This document shows, piece by piece, positions 24,261-36,300 of a DNA stretch of 64,000 nucleotides (positions are counted from its first letter, which is position 1; every line of letters starts with the position of its first letter). Origin of the DNA: Rhynchosporium graminicola (Eukaryota > Ascomycota > Leotiomycetes > Helotiales > Ploettnerulaceae); NCBI GenBank assembly GCA_900074885.1, contig FJUW01000089.1:115535-179534 (forward strand), read 5' to 3'. The notes under the pieces were generated by a model. That model was not told where the DNA came from. It saw nothing but the letters and a program-made list of their open reading frames with translations, and did not search any database. Position numbers and translations under genes: made by a program.

Positions 24261-26275
24261 GATAGCGAGGCTGATCAAGATCAATAATGGGGAACGTTGC
24301 TATCGGTGCCGCATTTGTGTTGAGAAGAGAAACCGAATTCGAAACACCTATTCTTGTGACTTTAGCAGCTCGAAGACGAGAGTCTGGTCCTTGTACAACG
24401 GGACGATATGTCAGGTCGCGTGTAATTAATCAATCGTGCGTGATTGTTGCCCATGCTGCTACACCATGCACATATTCCAGATGTCAGCAGCCGCGTCGTC
24501 TGACGTGAAGCTCAAAGTGGGGCTCGAAGTGGGGCCACCCACTCCACTACACATGTCATGTGTATGGCTCGTGCAGGTAGGTGGAGTCCCTTGTAAGGGT
24601 ACTCAAAGCTGTCTTGAAACAAGGTAAAGCGCAGCGGCGGCTTCCTTAATACCCCTATGTAAGACTATCAGACATCTACAATACCCCCTACCATGCAGTT
24701 CCAAGGGCATTTCGAAATCCTTAGCGGGCCGCTCTCTCTCGCCCAAATTTGTATGAGAGAAGGTGACCGCGTGCGTAACATGACCGGAATCTGCTGCGAT
24801 GCAAGTATGTTATGCATTGCAAATGCTGCAACTATTCTCTTCAATCGAAACATATTTTCATCTACCGACTTTGTCAAATAACTCGGGTTTTTAGTACAGA
24901 ATTGAGATCGCAAGGTTTGGAGATGCATGTTTACTGTGAGCTTTGTGTTTGGCAGGGAGGGAGGGTCTTTGATTCGTCGATGCACTGGACTCCAGATCGA
25001 TCGCGATACGGTGAGTGGTTGTCAATCGAATGAAGGAAGAGTGGTTTCCGAGGGTGTGATGATGGATGATATATCCTCTTGATGCATCAAGTATCCAGGT
25101 GGAAGAAGAATCTCCAATGAAGAGTTAGGACTTCGCTTGCCATTCATTACTGTCGATCTACTCCATCCAGTACTTATTATACCTTCCTCGGCCATCACCC
25201 GTGACGGCCATCACACAGCATCTCGCTCGTGGTGCGGGACACCACCTCATGTTTCATCGGCTACCAGCAGTGTATTTCTGCAAGCGAATCGGGAATCGAA
25301 GAGCAGCTCGTTAGGAAGGAATGTCTCGTCGATATCTTCACTTTGTAAAGGTTGCAGGATCTGCTTTCCAGCTCGGACCGTAGGGTTTTCGGAATTGTGT
25401 CCATCCATCCCTTGAATGTCAACAAAATACACCCGCTCGGTTACGTTGGCCGGACTGTCAGGTAGATTTCTTGACTTGACTCAGTCTCGGTCTGTCACAG
25501 AGCCTGGAGAGCGCTTTCGAGCTCTTTCCTCTTCTGGTCATACTGCTGCGCTGAGTCAGGAATCCTTCCAACTCTATCCCATGTTCATGTCGTTTGCCGT
25601 CCAATTTATCTATTGATTATCTTTCATACATCTATCTATCTCCTTTTGATCTCACTTTGTCTCATTGCTGGTACCGTACCGTACTAGTCCGTCACCCAAA
25701 CGCGGGGTACTTATACAACCACTGAACATCCCTAAACAAACTAGTCTACCCCGCAAAAACCACTCCAGCCGCACATATCTCGGGAATCCTCTGCCCCTTC
25801 CAATCAGCTTTCATGTAAAGAACAATTTGTCATTTACTAGCCCTTCAGACCATCAACGGCGTCCTCTGGAGCATCAGTCGTGCAGCTAAAGTGCTGTTTC
25901 TGAGGCTGCGTCGAGCTTATTTTATGGATGCGGAGTTGGTCCGATATGTTATGCGAATCTAACGCTTCTTTGCAGTACTCCAATATGTGACAATGTACGC
26001 TACGGAGCTCTAGATGAGCCGGTCCTGGTCCAGTGACCTAAATATGGTCGAATGTGACTATGATTCAAGTCGATTCCAGGGTCCTGGAGCTGTTAGTGTA
26101 GATTGGTGTTGAAGATCTAGTTTCGGCTTTGCGGAGGCGGGTGTTGGGGGATGGAGTAGGGGAATGGAGGTATATAAGCTCAGAATACTTTCCTTGGCTG
26201 TTGGAATGCTCCCTTGACGTTATGATCTCTTGATCAAGTAATACACCAATACATCATTCGGAAACAGCACTCGAG
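24261..26275. other. Divergent intergenic region between ENT and catalase-like genes
   Basis: Two kilobases with no supported gene; short frames at 24668-25616 are on both strands and unrelated to any family. It must hold the promoters of both flanking genes. Confidence 0.5.
26171..26178 (+). promoter_or_regulatory. TATA-like box of the catalase-like gene
   Basis: TATATAAG lies about 100 bp before the ATG at 26276, a plausible distance for a core promoter in a filamentous fungus. Confidence 0.5.
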
Positions 26276-27661
26276 ATGCCTGAGTATATCAAATGGTATG
26301 CACAATCTCGTTATGGTTTGCAGTACAAATTCAAAAGAAGGCTTGGCTGCTAACACAACTATCCCACCCAGGGACGCAGAAGGCGTCGAGGTCATTCAGC
26401 CGGGTGAGGCAGAGAAGATCAAGGAAGTCTCTGACCAATTCAAGCGTTTCCAGATGATGAATTTCAATGAGCATCATCACTGCCTCCGAGGCACACATCT
26501 GAAGACACAAGGCGTATGTCCCAACGCTCCCATTGATCACAATTTTTTGAGGAACAGCTTGGATCTTAGATCTTTGGGTTTAGAGGAAGAACAGGATGAA
26601 ATAAGACACGATGGCTAATTGTAAGTATTGCAGTGTGTGATGGGCAAATTCAAAGTCAAAGACAACCTCCCCGCCCATCTCGCCCAAGGCATATTCGCCA
26701 AATCCGGCGAATACGACGTGATAATGCGCTACTCCTCGCTCACCCCCAAACTCGTCCCCGACAACGTCCCCGCCCCCCGTGGCATCGGCATGAAGATTTT
26801 CGGCATCGAAGGCGAGAAGATCTGGGGCGAAGACAAGAAGACCCAGGATTTCACTTTCAACAACTACCCTGTCCTTGAGCTTCGTGATCCCAAGACAACG
26901 AATGAGATCGCGGACAGTTTGGAGAGGAATTGGAATCAGCTCGATAAGTTTGGAGCTGAGTGTGCAGAGAGACCGGATGCTGAGTTGGCTTGTATGGGTG
27001 GGAATTTGCCGAATCAATATAGTACGTCTTCTTCATTTTCTCTTCTCCTTTTGATTTGTAGGAAGAAAACGTCGGTCCACACACAATCTGGTCAGAGGTG
27101 CTAACATGACATCCAGTGGTCGCCATGCCAGAATACTCCCAATCCGCCTACCGATTCGGCGACTACGTCGCCAAATTCGGCGTCTTTCCCCTCTCCGATG
27201 AGCAAAAAGCCCTCTCCAAAGAATCCATCCCTGCCGACGCACCCATCAACATCCTCTCCCAACACACCCGAGAATTCCACTCCACCCACCGCGTAACCTA
27301 CTCCTTCCGCGCCCAACTCCTTCAGAACCTCTCCGAACAACCGGTCGACGACATCGGCATCCTCTGGGACGAGACCAAGTACCCGTTCGAAGAAATCGCG
27401 ACGGTAGAATTCGAGCCGCAGGATTCATGGTTGCCGGAATTTAGAGTGTGGTGGGATGATCGGATTACGGTTAATGGATGGCATGGATTGAAGACGCTTC
27501 AGCCGCTGGGAAGTACGAATCGGATGAGGAGAGTCGTGTATGCCGAGAGTAGGAAGTTGAGACTGAGGGTTAATGGCTGGAGGGATTATGTTGAGCCCGA
27601 GGGCATTAAGGATGTGCCTGCGCCCGTTGTGGTGCCGCTGTTAGATGGGCTGAAGGTCTGA
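26276..27661 (+). CDS. Catalase-like heme-domain protein (y4iL-like)
   Basis: Four exons, 26276-26295, 26372-26513, 26634-27021 and 27117-27661, encode 364 aa. Introns start GTATGC, GTATGT and GTACGT; the first and third carry CTAAC branch sites. The short first exon encodes MPEYIKW. The joined exon 2/3 border reads THLKTQGCVMGKFKV, the catalase-like core block (DAHxKxHGC...FxV). RYSSLTP...PAPRGIGMKIFGI and DFTFNNYPVLELRDP follow and mark the small catalase-related group rather than true catalases. The protein is much shorter than a fungal catalase (about 500-700 aa) and lacks a visible NADPH or C-terminal flavodoxin region. Relatives bind heme; peroxidase, lipoxygenase-product or other activity cannot be told. 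No signal peptide is seen, so it is probably cytosolic. It diverges from the nucleoside transporter gene. Confidence 0.9.
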
Positions 27662-28491
27662 GTGGGTTTTGTGGAATAGTCACTGTCGAGTGTGTCTGGA
27701 CTGGATAGTTGTTTGGATCCGCTCGTGAGTCCTTTATAGTAGTCTAACGTAATGAAATAAACTCCCTCAAATCACGCTACGAAGCTTCTTCTGATCCTTT
27801 TACTTCGTATCCCAAATCCAAATATACACACCACGAAACCTCGGACGAGCTAGCTCTCAGCAAAACTACGCAGCGAAAGATACCGACGTTTGACCTCACC
27901 GAACGTGACACTCGCCACATATCACCCTCCCTCCCTCGCAGTCAAAGACGCCGCGCCAGCTAATAACAACGACCATCCCCATCCTCTCCCTCTAACCAAC
28001 ATCAAGAAACGACGAACCGAGTCCAACTTCCACCTTTTTCCCTTTCGCATTCTTCTTCTTCTCATCTATTCTTCCCATCGTCCTATCCCTCACCTGGCTC
28101 CACTGGCTCGAGATAAATGAGCTACATTACCATATCATATCATTTCCACATATCCACTCGAGTGTTTGCTTGGGGACGAGGTAAACTTCAGACAGGGGAA
28201 TGCAAGTTTCATGGTTCATGATTAACAGATTGAGACTGAAGGTGCGGAGTTCGGATTCGTGCAAAAAGGGGGGGAGCGGTCACGTGATATACCAATGTTA
28301 GTGTATTCAACCAAGACCTTTTCTTTAGTTGGGAAAACATGGTGACGACAAGCATTATCACGAAGAGTTGTGGGGACATTGCCCGTTGAAGTGAGATCCG
28401 ATTTGAACGCCTAATGCTATGCCGACCTTTTATATACGCCCTGCCCACAACAGAAAATATCCCAAACAACTAGTCACTTCCTCCTTACTTT
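27662..28491. other. Intergenic between converging genes
   Basis: The catalase-like and kinase genes converge here, so it holds their 3' ends. AATAAA at about 27754 could serve the plus-strand gene. A GTCACGTGA motif lies at 28278-28287. No gene seen. Confidence 0.5.
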
Positions 28492-30318
28492 TCACTGACT
28501 CAAAATCGTACTATCAAGCCCCGCTCCCCCAAGCTGCTCCTCACTAACCCAGCCCTTCAAAAACACATAATCCAAAACCTGACACGCACTCTCAAAAGCG
28601 CCATTCTCCACTTTCGTCCGCACATCAAGTCGTCTCTTCATATCCTTGATCTCAGCCTCGAATGTGACGAGGTCTTTCTTGATTTTTGATCCTGGAGAAT
28701 GCTTTTTGAGTTGTTTGGTGAGGAAGGAGAGGATGTACCGGATCCAGAGGACGTTGCTGTATGGGATGTGGTCTTTCCATGTGTGATTGTGGGTTTCGGA
28801 GGATGGGAGCGAGGTGATGGGAATGGTGTGGAAGGACGCGGGTTGCATGGTGCGGGTTCCGGTTAGGAGATAATTGCGCATTCTGGAGATTGTATTAGTC
28901 GTGAAGAGGCCATTGAATTTTTTCTTTGATGATATATGAAGACGAATACTTACCGACGGTAGTTGTCGAATTGCATACCAGGTAAGCCAGTACCTGAACT
29001 CTGAAAAACCTCTAGGTCATTCTCTAGATCTTGATATACGATGTCGCCATTCTCGAGTTTCGCACGGGAGAGCCCGTAGTCGATGATGGTGATACCGTAG
29101 TCCGAGAAGCCGAATTTGAGAACCCCATCCCGAGTTTTAGATTTGCGTGTAGGATTGGTATGCCGAACACATACATTGTTTTCATGTAAGTCACGATGCT
29201 AGATTGACGTCAGTTATGTCAGGTAAGCTGTGGCTTTTACTTCACCTCAAATTCACACAAGTACTCAGCTCGACTGAGAGCCATACAAACACCAAGGAAA
29301 ACGTCCCAAACTTGATCGATATTCTCGATAGCTACATCCTCGAGAACATCACCTGCATCCGCAAGTTCTAGAACGAGAAACATAGACTCCTCAGTGAATA
29401 TTTCAGGATCTGGAAAATGGGTTTCACGAGGTTCATATTCGCCATCATCGGCGATATACTCATAGAATGCCTCTTCGAGTGAAGGAGCGAAACGACCTTT
29501 GATCAGATGAGCATCCTTGAATCCAACGAAGCCAGGGACTTCAGTAAGAACATTCATGATACGAATCTCTGACACCAGATCAGCTGCGTTGATGGCGGTT
29601 CCGATGTCCGATGAGGCTGGATCGGTTGGTATTTTCAGTTGAAGTACTTTAATGATAGATGACCCAGCATCGGTCGTCACTCGATATACTTCTGCGAAAG
29701 AAGCTTCAGCGATCTTCCAAACTTCTGCCGATGATGGAAGGATTTCAGGCCAAGTTGACATGAAGAGTGGTGTTCCACGATCGAGTTCATAGGCGTCTGC
29801 AAGGACTGCAAGATGATTGGGAGCTGGTTCTCCATATGCTTGAATCTGTCAATACCTTTATTGGCCACTGCACTGTGAGCCTTACATGTATCGTGATCAG
29901 ATTCCGACTCGGTCTCAGTACCACCAGCTCGCTCGCTAGAATCAAACGTCCCGACATCGTCTCTAGACTCGCTTGATGGTTCTTCATCCTCGCTGCCATT
30001 CGAATCCTCGTCATCTTCGGATTCGCTCGATCCAGTAGATTCCTGTTCTTCCTCAGACTCGCTGGAATCTGCCTCTGTCTCATCTTCGGATTCTTCCGCT
30101 TGGGTTTTTGCTTTTTCCGGTCTTGTAAGTTCCTGCCTGATCTCATCCAGAGTCTCGAGGACTTCAGGCCAAGATTCCAGTGCATCAGGTGATAATCTGA
30201 CAGCACTTCTAGTGGAAGAAGATACTGCTATAGTTTCAGGGGAAACACCGAATACCTGTGACGAGCCAGGTGTGTAGTGACGACGCTGCGTGCCATAAGT
30301 TCGAACAGGTCTACCCAT
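28492..30318 (-). CDS. Haspin-type serine/threonine protein kinase
   Basis: Four minus-strand exons, 30318-29886, 29805-29246, 29198-28954 and 28882-28492, join in frame to 542 aa. Introns of 80, 47 and 71 bp begin GTAAGG, GTGAAG and GTAAGT. Residues 1-30 (MGRPVRTYGTQRR...) resemble other fungal haspins. Residues about 70-135 are a Ser/Glu/Asp-rich linker. The kinase begins TWPEILPSSAEVWKIAEASF, with the haspin KIxEASxxEVY glycine-loop equivalent. The catalytic loop is HRDLHENN (Asp near 334). The metal site is DYG (about 371-373), followed by LSRA and YQDLENDLEVF, all haspin features in place of DFG. Haspins phosphorylate histone H3 Thr3 to recruit the chromosomal passenger complex in mitosis, so a nuclear role is expected. 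The first intron's acceptor (29806) is the least certain junction. Confidence 0.92.
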
Positions 30319-30902
30319 CGAGAGTTGCGGTGAACTGCAATAGTTAGTTAGCCACGCTAAGACACAGAGCCTGTAAATTGCTAATAGATTAGTTGCCACC
30401 AATCATTCTAATATGTCTACATGGTAACCTGGAAACCTGGAAACTTGAGCACTGTATACCGTGGGTCGGAAGGTAGGACTAGATGAAGGTTATGTTTACA
30501 TCACGTGATGTACAAAACAAGCTGTATCTCGCACGTACCTGATCAAGGAGGATTTTTCGGTGGATCTAAAGAGTCCCGTCAGCCAACATGCCGTCTATCG
30601 AAGCGAAAGTAACCTACTTGATCTCTCATCCACCGTCGATAGATAGGTGAGCAGGGGCAGCAACATCGCAAGCCAAGCGCACTCGAAGACATGGCTACGG
30701 TTCGACTTCGGAAGTGGGTGCTGAGAAAAATCAAAGCGGCAGTTGATATTGAAAAAGCAGCGAGTTATTTAGCGACGCTCAATTGGTGTTAGTGACTCTG
30801 AGCACCAGCCTTACCTACAGGCTGGGTCATATCCAACAGCTTCCTTTATTTTCTCCTCACACGGACATCAACCACCCATTGACCTGTGCGAATACCTTCA
30901 CG
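30319..30902. promoter_or_regulatory. Shared divergent promoter of the haspin and CCDC47-family genes
   Basis: The two genes are transcribed away from each other from this 584-bp gap, so it must carry both promoters. It contains a 16-bp palindrome around an E-box (listed separately). No ORF of note. Confidence 0.6.
30497..30512. promoter_or_regulatory. 16-bp palindrome with TCACGTGA core (E-box)
   Basis: TACATCACGTGATGTA is perfectly self-complementary. Its TCACGTGA core is the known site for Cbf1-like bHLH factors and some bZIPs. It lies about 180 bp from the kinase start and 390 bp from the other gene, so it could serve both. Confidence 0.5.
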
Positions 30903-32340
30903 ATGGCAGGAATTGTGCAAGCCATATTTGGGGGCTCCAAGCCCTCTTCGCCCCCAATTCCAGCCGGCGATTCTGGTAAGACTGCTGGCGCATTCGCATC
31001 GAGGGAGACAGCTACTAACCCCCATTTCTACAGACTTCGCCGACTTCGCGGGAGCTCCAGAACCAGCTCCAGCCTCCTTCTCTGCGACATCTTCTCCGGC
31101 CAGCTTCATGGGATCCGGAGCATCTCCTACTGGCGCGCCCGTAGCTTATACAAAGTGGTACAATGTTCATGAGCGTCACTCCCTAAGCGAATTCAAGCAG
31201 GAGGCTGTGATTCTGGCTTTGATCGGTATCATCGTAACGGTACACTTGCTCGGAACGGCTGCCAATAGGAAGAGAGCTAAGTCGTGGATCTCCGCACATG
31301 CAGCTGTCCTACAGAAGGAGTTTGCGCTGGTTGGATTTGGTGGCCGAAAAGCATCTGCGGAAGAGGCAGCTGGCGAGACTCTTGAGCTTCCTGAAGATCT
31401 TTTGAAGGAGAAATCACCCAACCAGTTCTCTACCTACGCGACTGGTAGACAGAATATTGCCTTCGTCGATGTGAACCTCACTCTTTACAAGCGCTACAGC
31501 CCCATTACCATGCTCTTTGAGTTTGTCTTCAGCTTATTCTTCGAGACAATGGAAGCACCAGGGGAGAAGATGGACGCTATTCTCTACCCATTCGATGGAC
31601 GAGAGGCTCTTACTGTTCCTGGACAAGTCCCCGGAGCTCAAGAATTGCGCAAGGATACCAAGAGTAGCTATGATGGATTTGTCTGGGCAGTTGTTAATAA
31701 AGAGACAATGAAGGGACTCCGCGAATCCAGATATGATGTCTCAATCACTACCACCAAGGATAGCCCAAAGCTTCCATCATGGGCTACTGTCATGAGCGAG
31801 AGCGCTGAGATAACCGACTTCCTCCTTACTCCAGAGCTAATCAAGGCCGTCGAGGATGCTGGCGAGTTGTTGAACCACTTGATCATCACTGATCAGCCAA
31901 TTGACCAACCGTTAACGTAAGTTTCAATAGGCTGGCTCTAAAAGCGACACTAATCAAACCGCAACAGACTCGACGACACCACCCCAAAGAAGCGAATTTA
32001 CCTGTCCCTCCGAACCCCAGCTTCCGGCGATTACAGCAGCGTTCTGCCTATCTTCCAATACTTCATCCGCGTAGCAGACCTTCTTGTACAATCCGCCCAC
32101 TTCCGCCCAGAAGTCCTACGCAAGGTGCGCACTACTCGCGAAGACACAATCCGCAAGCTTCAGAAAGCCGGCGAGGACGAAAAGGCCGAAGAGCGAACTG
32201 TCGAGCGTGAGAAAGCCAAGAAACTCAAGCGAGATCTTGAACTTAAAGCTTTAGATGCGAAGGGACAGAAGAAGTACCTTGAGAAGGAGAGGGAGAAGGA
32301 GATGCGGAGGAACCAGAAGAAGCAGACCCAGAAGGCATAA
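30903..32340 (+). CDS. CCDC47-family (DUF1682) ER membrane protein
   Basis: Three exons, 30903-30975, 31034-31916 and 31968-32340, encode 442 aa. Introns are 58 and 51 bp (GTAAGA, GTAAGT; branches CTAACC and CTAATC). A Pro/Ala/Ser-rich N-terminus leads to WYNVHERHSLSEFKQEA, then one membrane span (VILALIGIIVTVHLLGT, about residues 90-106). The DUF1682 domain follows, including RRYSP-like YKRYSPITMLFEFVFS and LPSWATVMSESAEITDFLL. The C-terminal ~70 residues are a highly charged coiled coil (EREKAKKLKRDLELKALDAK), as in animal CCDC47. That protein is part of the ER PAT complex that helps insert multipass membrane proteins at the translocon and affects ER calcium. The same role here is inferred from family. 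It lies head to head with the haspin gene. Confidence 0.92.
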
Positions 32341-33364
32341 TGGAAGGCAAGGACGAATCAGTCATCTTAATTTTGTGGTAATGTGTTGTGCATGTATTTT
32401 TATGGGATTGGTTGGCGGCATAAAAGTCTCGCATCGTTGATTAGTTTGTTGACGATCTTGGTGTATATATATTTCCGGCCCCTTCTTGTATCATGTAACG
32501 TCACATGTCAAAATCACAATTATGCTGTTGTAACACCATTCGCCTCGCCCTAACACGGCAATTCTCGTTTTCGTATGATTGCTCGGTAGGTTTCTCGAGT
32601 ACATTCAGTCCTGTCCCCTTCGCAGCCACAGCCTGACGGGTTTCCTTGGAGTCTGCCTCTTCAAAATCCCTCTTGGGGATATGCAAACCAGTTGCAGCGC
32701 AGGAAATTATTTTCTCAGTCATTGATTCGCTCACACACGCCACCGGTGGCTGTCCTCTTGAGTGGTGTGGTTGTAAGGCTGTGCGTTGTCCATGACCAAT
32801 CCTTGGCTTCACGCCCGGCTTTGCTGAGAAGAACTCGATAGCAGTAGCACAGCCTCATGACAAAATTTCTTCTCTTCATGTCGAAAGGTGCTCGTACTTA
32901 ATGTTTGAAACAAGCCTTCATCATCATCAGTACGATATGCGAAGCCGCTTCTGCGTTCCGCGAGCTTATTGTGTGAACACTTAGGATAGGTATCACTTAG
33001 GGTTGTTATGGCGGCTTCACGTGGTCTGTCCACGGTTGTGGATCAGTGTATGTATTAAGGTCGATAAAGCTTGATGGCAGCTAATATAGGAAGTAGTCGC
33101 ACCAGAGGTGGAAGGCTCGTCGACTCGGACAGAGAAACAGGGTCATCAACCAGCTTCGTAAGTATTAGTACTCTTCCACTGGAGCCATCCTGACTTCTAC
33201 TTTCCAGTCATCGAGAAATCCTGGGGATATCTCCAACTGGAACTCATTCTCTCGCATTCGATGCACCTGGAAAGAACTTCACGGCTATCTCATCAGCTGT
33301 ACCTGCTAGGTCCTTGCCAAAAAGCTCGAAAAACCACCCAGGCAATTTTCCAAAATTAAATCAT
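32341..33364. other. Intergenic, with possible 5' exons of the next gene
   Basis: From 33208 to 33364 the frame of the downstream gene stays open without an ATG, and 33206-33207 is a good acceptor (TTCTACTTTCCAG). A GTAAGT donor sits at 33162, so an upstream exon is likely (ATGs at 33008 and 33073). However, the frame from 33073 is one base out of phase, so the true start is unresolved. Two minus-strand frames at 32501-33033 match nothing known. Confidence 0.45.
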
Positions 33365-36300
33365 ATGCTGCCACACTCAAGTGCGCATGACGAAGATACA
33401 GATACACCTTTTCTTACGAGAAGCGATAGCTTGGTCGACCAATATGAAAGTGGGAGGCGATCGAGTCTATTCAGCCGTGTCGGGTATGGAACGGCCGATC
33501 ACGTTGCTACGCTGGAGCCATTATTAAACAGCCAGTACCCAGGTGGTGTAAACCCCAGCAGTAGAGGAGAAAATCTGGCCACAGATCCACTTTCGGAGTT
33601 TTGTCCAGTTGAATATTCTAAGCATGTGGTCAAAGGAACATCGGCATCGGAAGCCACGGAGTTGCTCGATCGGAACTATGCTAAGAGGAAGATGGACTAC
33701 AAGAAATTCTTTCGCCAAGGACGCGTCTTTTGTACATTATCGACGGAGCCTTTAGACGATCCTCTACAGAGAGATGACCAATTCAATACTATCGTGACTT
33801 ACAAGGTCCGGTTCGGGCAAAAAGTCCACTCTGCGATACGTCGCTTTCTCGTCGTTGAGACTGATGGTAGGAGCTGCACGTGTCTTCCTGTGATCTCCAA
33901 TGGAGGGAAGGAGTACAAAAAGAGAGATATCAACCTGAGTCACCATGGATTGATCTATAGCAGCCGAGAGACTCCTCCCAGGGTCGACGGTATCACAAAA
34001 CAGCCCCTTAGATTGACCCTTTCGCCTGGCGCAGATGAGCTTCCCAATCCTTTATACATACACTACGGGAGAGTGTACACAGTCGAGACCAATGTCAAGG
34101 TCAGGGACATAGGTACTCTCGATGACGAATCGAAGACGCTATTGAAAGGGTATTATAGGGAAGTGCAGATGGATTCTTTCCTAGACGATGAAAAACACGC
34201 CTTACCTATCTCGCCTTTCCATCCTCAGCAAAGAACGTTCGAAGCCTATGATGATGCGCCGGGGTATCACCCAAATATTGGCCAGCATAGATTTGGCGAT
34301 CTTCCCCAGAAAGATTCGCCCCAACACAACTCGCCTACAATATCTGGCTATCATACCTGGGGCACATACGGCTCGCCTACCGGCTATGGCTCTCCACAAC
34401 AACAGAGCGAGCGCAATCCAGCCAAATTACCTGTTGAAGCAAGCAACGTATTCAAGGCAACGTCTTCATACCCGCAATACGTATCGAATTTCTCTCACAG
34501 GCCGTTTGACTATGAGTATCAATACTACCCATTGAAATCAAGCCTCTGCCGACCAGGCTTTCAAGATGATTTGCAGTCTAACTACAGGCCGGGCGACGAG
34601 GGGAAGACACATCCCAACTATCGAGAATCAACTGAATCATCTCCATTCTACACGGCAGCAGCAGAGCTGTCTCCGCGGCTCTCAATCCCGGACTATTGCA
34701 TAGAAAAAGGGATAAAGATGTCTCTTGACTTCCAGTCCGATCATATCGATATTCAAGCTCAAGTCATTGGTCTGTCCACAGAGAAGGCTTCTAGGTCGTC
34801 TAGTCCTAATGGCATGCCCATGGAAGTGGCTAATGGCTCTACGAGCCGAATTACGACCTGGCTGATGGATACCGAGGCAGTGAAAAATGAAGCGAGTTCT
34901 CGAATCACAGTCGTATCTGGCCCAGAAAATCTCTCAGCTCCAGGTTCCCCGGTCTCAGCCTCCTCAGTGGAAAGTCTTGCGAGCCTAGTATTCAGTAGCA
35001 TAGGATCAGTCTCGTCCAAATCATCTCGGTTTAGTCAGCAAGATGGAGCTGAGCGATTCATTGCTTTGTTGAGCAAAGATGAACAACTGCAAAAGCTTTA
35101 CAAAGAGGCTTCTCAAAAGGTTGTCCCAGAAAAGTTTAGCGCAAACTTCAAGCGGTGCTTGGTCCAATGTTCCGTCCATCTCAAAGCCGAATCTGAGCAG
35201 GAAGGGTTCCCAAATCGACAAAACTCATTGCAGTGTGCAAAAGCAGTTCGATTGTACGCCGAAGAGGCTGCAACTGCCATTGGAACAATAGTGAGAGACG
35301 GCGGGCATATGGCAGAAGCACAAAACGACGGCAATCTGAACAATATGATGAGTTATGACTCAGACAGCGACGATAGTCTCGAAGCCCTTCAAAATTCAAA
35401 ACTCCCGATCGAGTCCAACGTTGGAGACGCTTCAGGATCGCTTACCCTTGAGACGACTCTTGAATCCTCTGTAGCCTTCCAACTTTTGAAAGAGAATCTC
35501 ACACTCTTTCTGAACCCAGAGCCTGTGAAGAAAGCCCTATTTAAGTCTTGGCCAGTGCTCCACTCACGGTCACTACCCTTGATGATACAGTATCGTATCT
35601 CATGGCTTCTTCCTTCGTTTCTGAGGTCACATTATGACCAGAATCAGAGTCTCAGAGATATCTTAACTATCACAGGCCAAGCGCAAAACTCTGAAGCACA
35701 AAGCTGTGGAGATTACTTAATCAACCTCTGGCCAGAAGTCGGAACTTTGCTACTCGATACAGTTCAAAGCCTTATCAATGGCGATCCCTGTAGTAAGAGC
35801 ACTTAGTCTTATTCGAGACATGATAGCTGACGAGACACAATTCATAGAGGAAAGGAAAAATGAACACTTAGTTCTGAGCTTGAAGCTTATAGATGAGATT
35901 GATGAACTATCTACAGTAGCCGTGGCCATCACAGCTATACATAAAATCCATGTCAAAGCTGCATCAGCGATGTCTTGGCTGTGTGCTGCCCTTCGATCAT
36001 CCTCAAGCGCCAAAGTGAATTACTCGTCTACTCTGATAGACGCAACCAAGTCGCCTGAATCAGAGCCAATGATTCATATTCGTTTAAAACATACGGAGGA
36101 TTTGGGTGACAAACAGTGCTGTTGGTACCCCTTGTTTCCGCATACTGTGGTCGCGAAAGGCTTTCCTGTCAGAGCCAGGGTGGCGGGGAAGGGCCTTGAT
36201 ATTTCCTTTGGGAATATGGCAATGATGGGCCAGAGCTTAAATCTAGTAGAACATGACGGGGGTTTCATTCTGGAAGGGCTGCGGACATTCTTGATACCTA

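Noticed and set aside
29767..30206. Frames antisense or shifted to the haspin N-terminus
   Set aside because: They arise from the acidic Ser/Glu repeat codons of the haspin linker.
35778..35850. Two overlapping genes at 35.8 kb
   Set aside because: A 55-bp intron with GTAAGA donor and GCTGAC branch joins the two frames in phase, so one gene is simpler.
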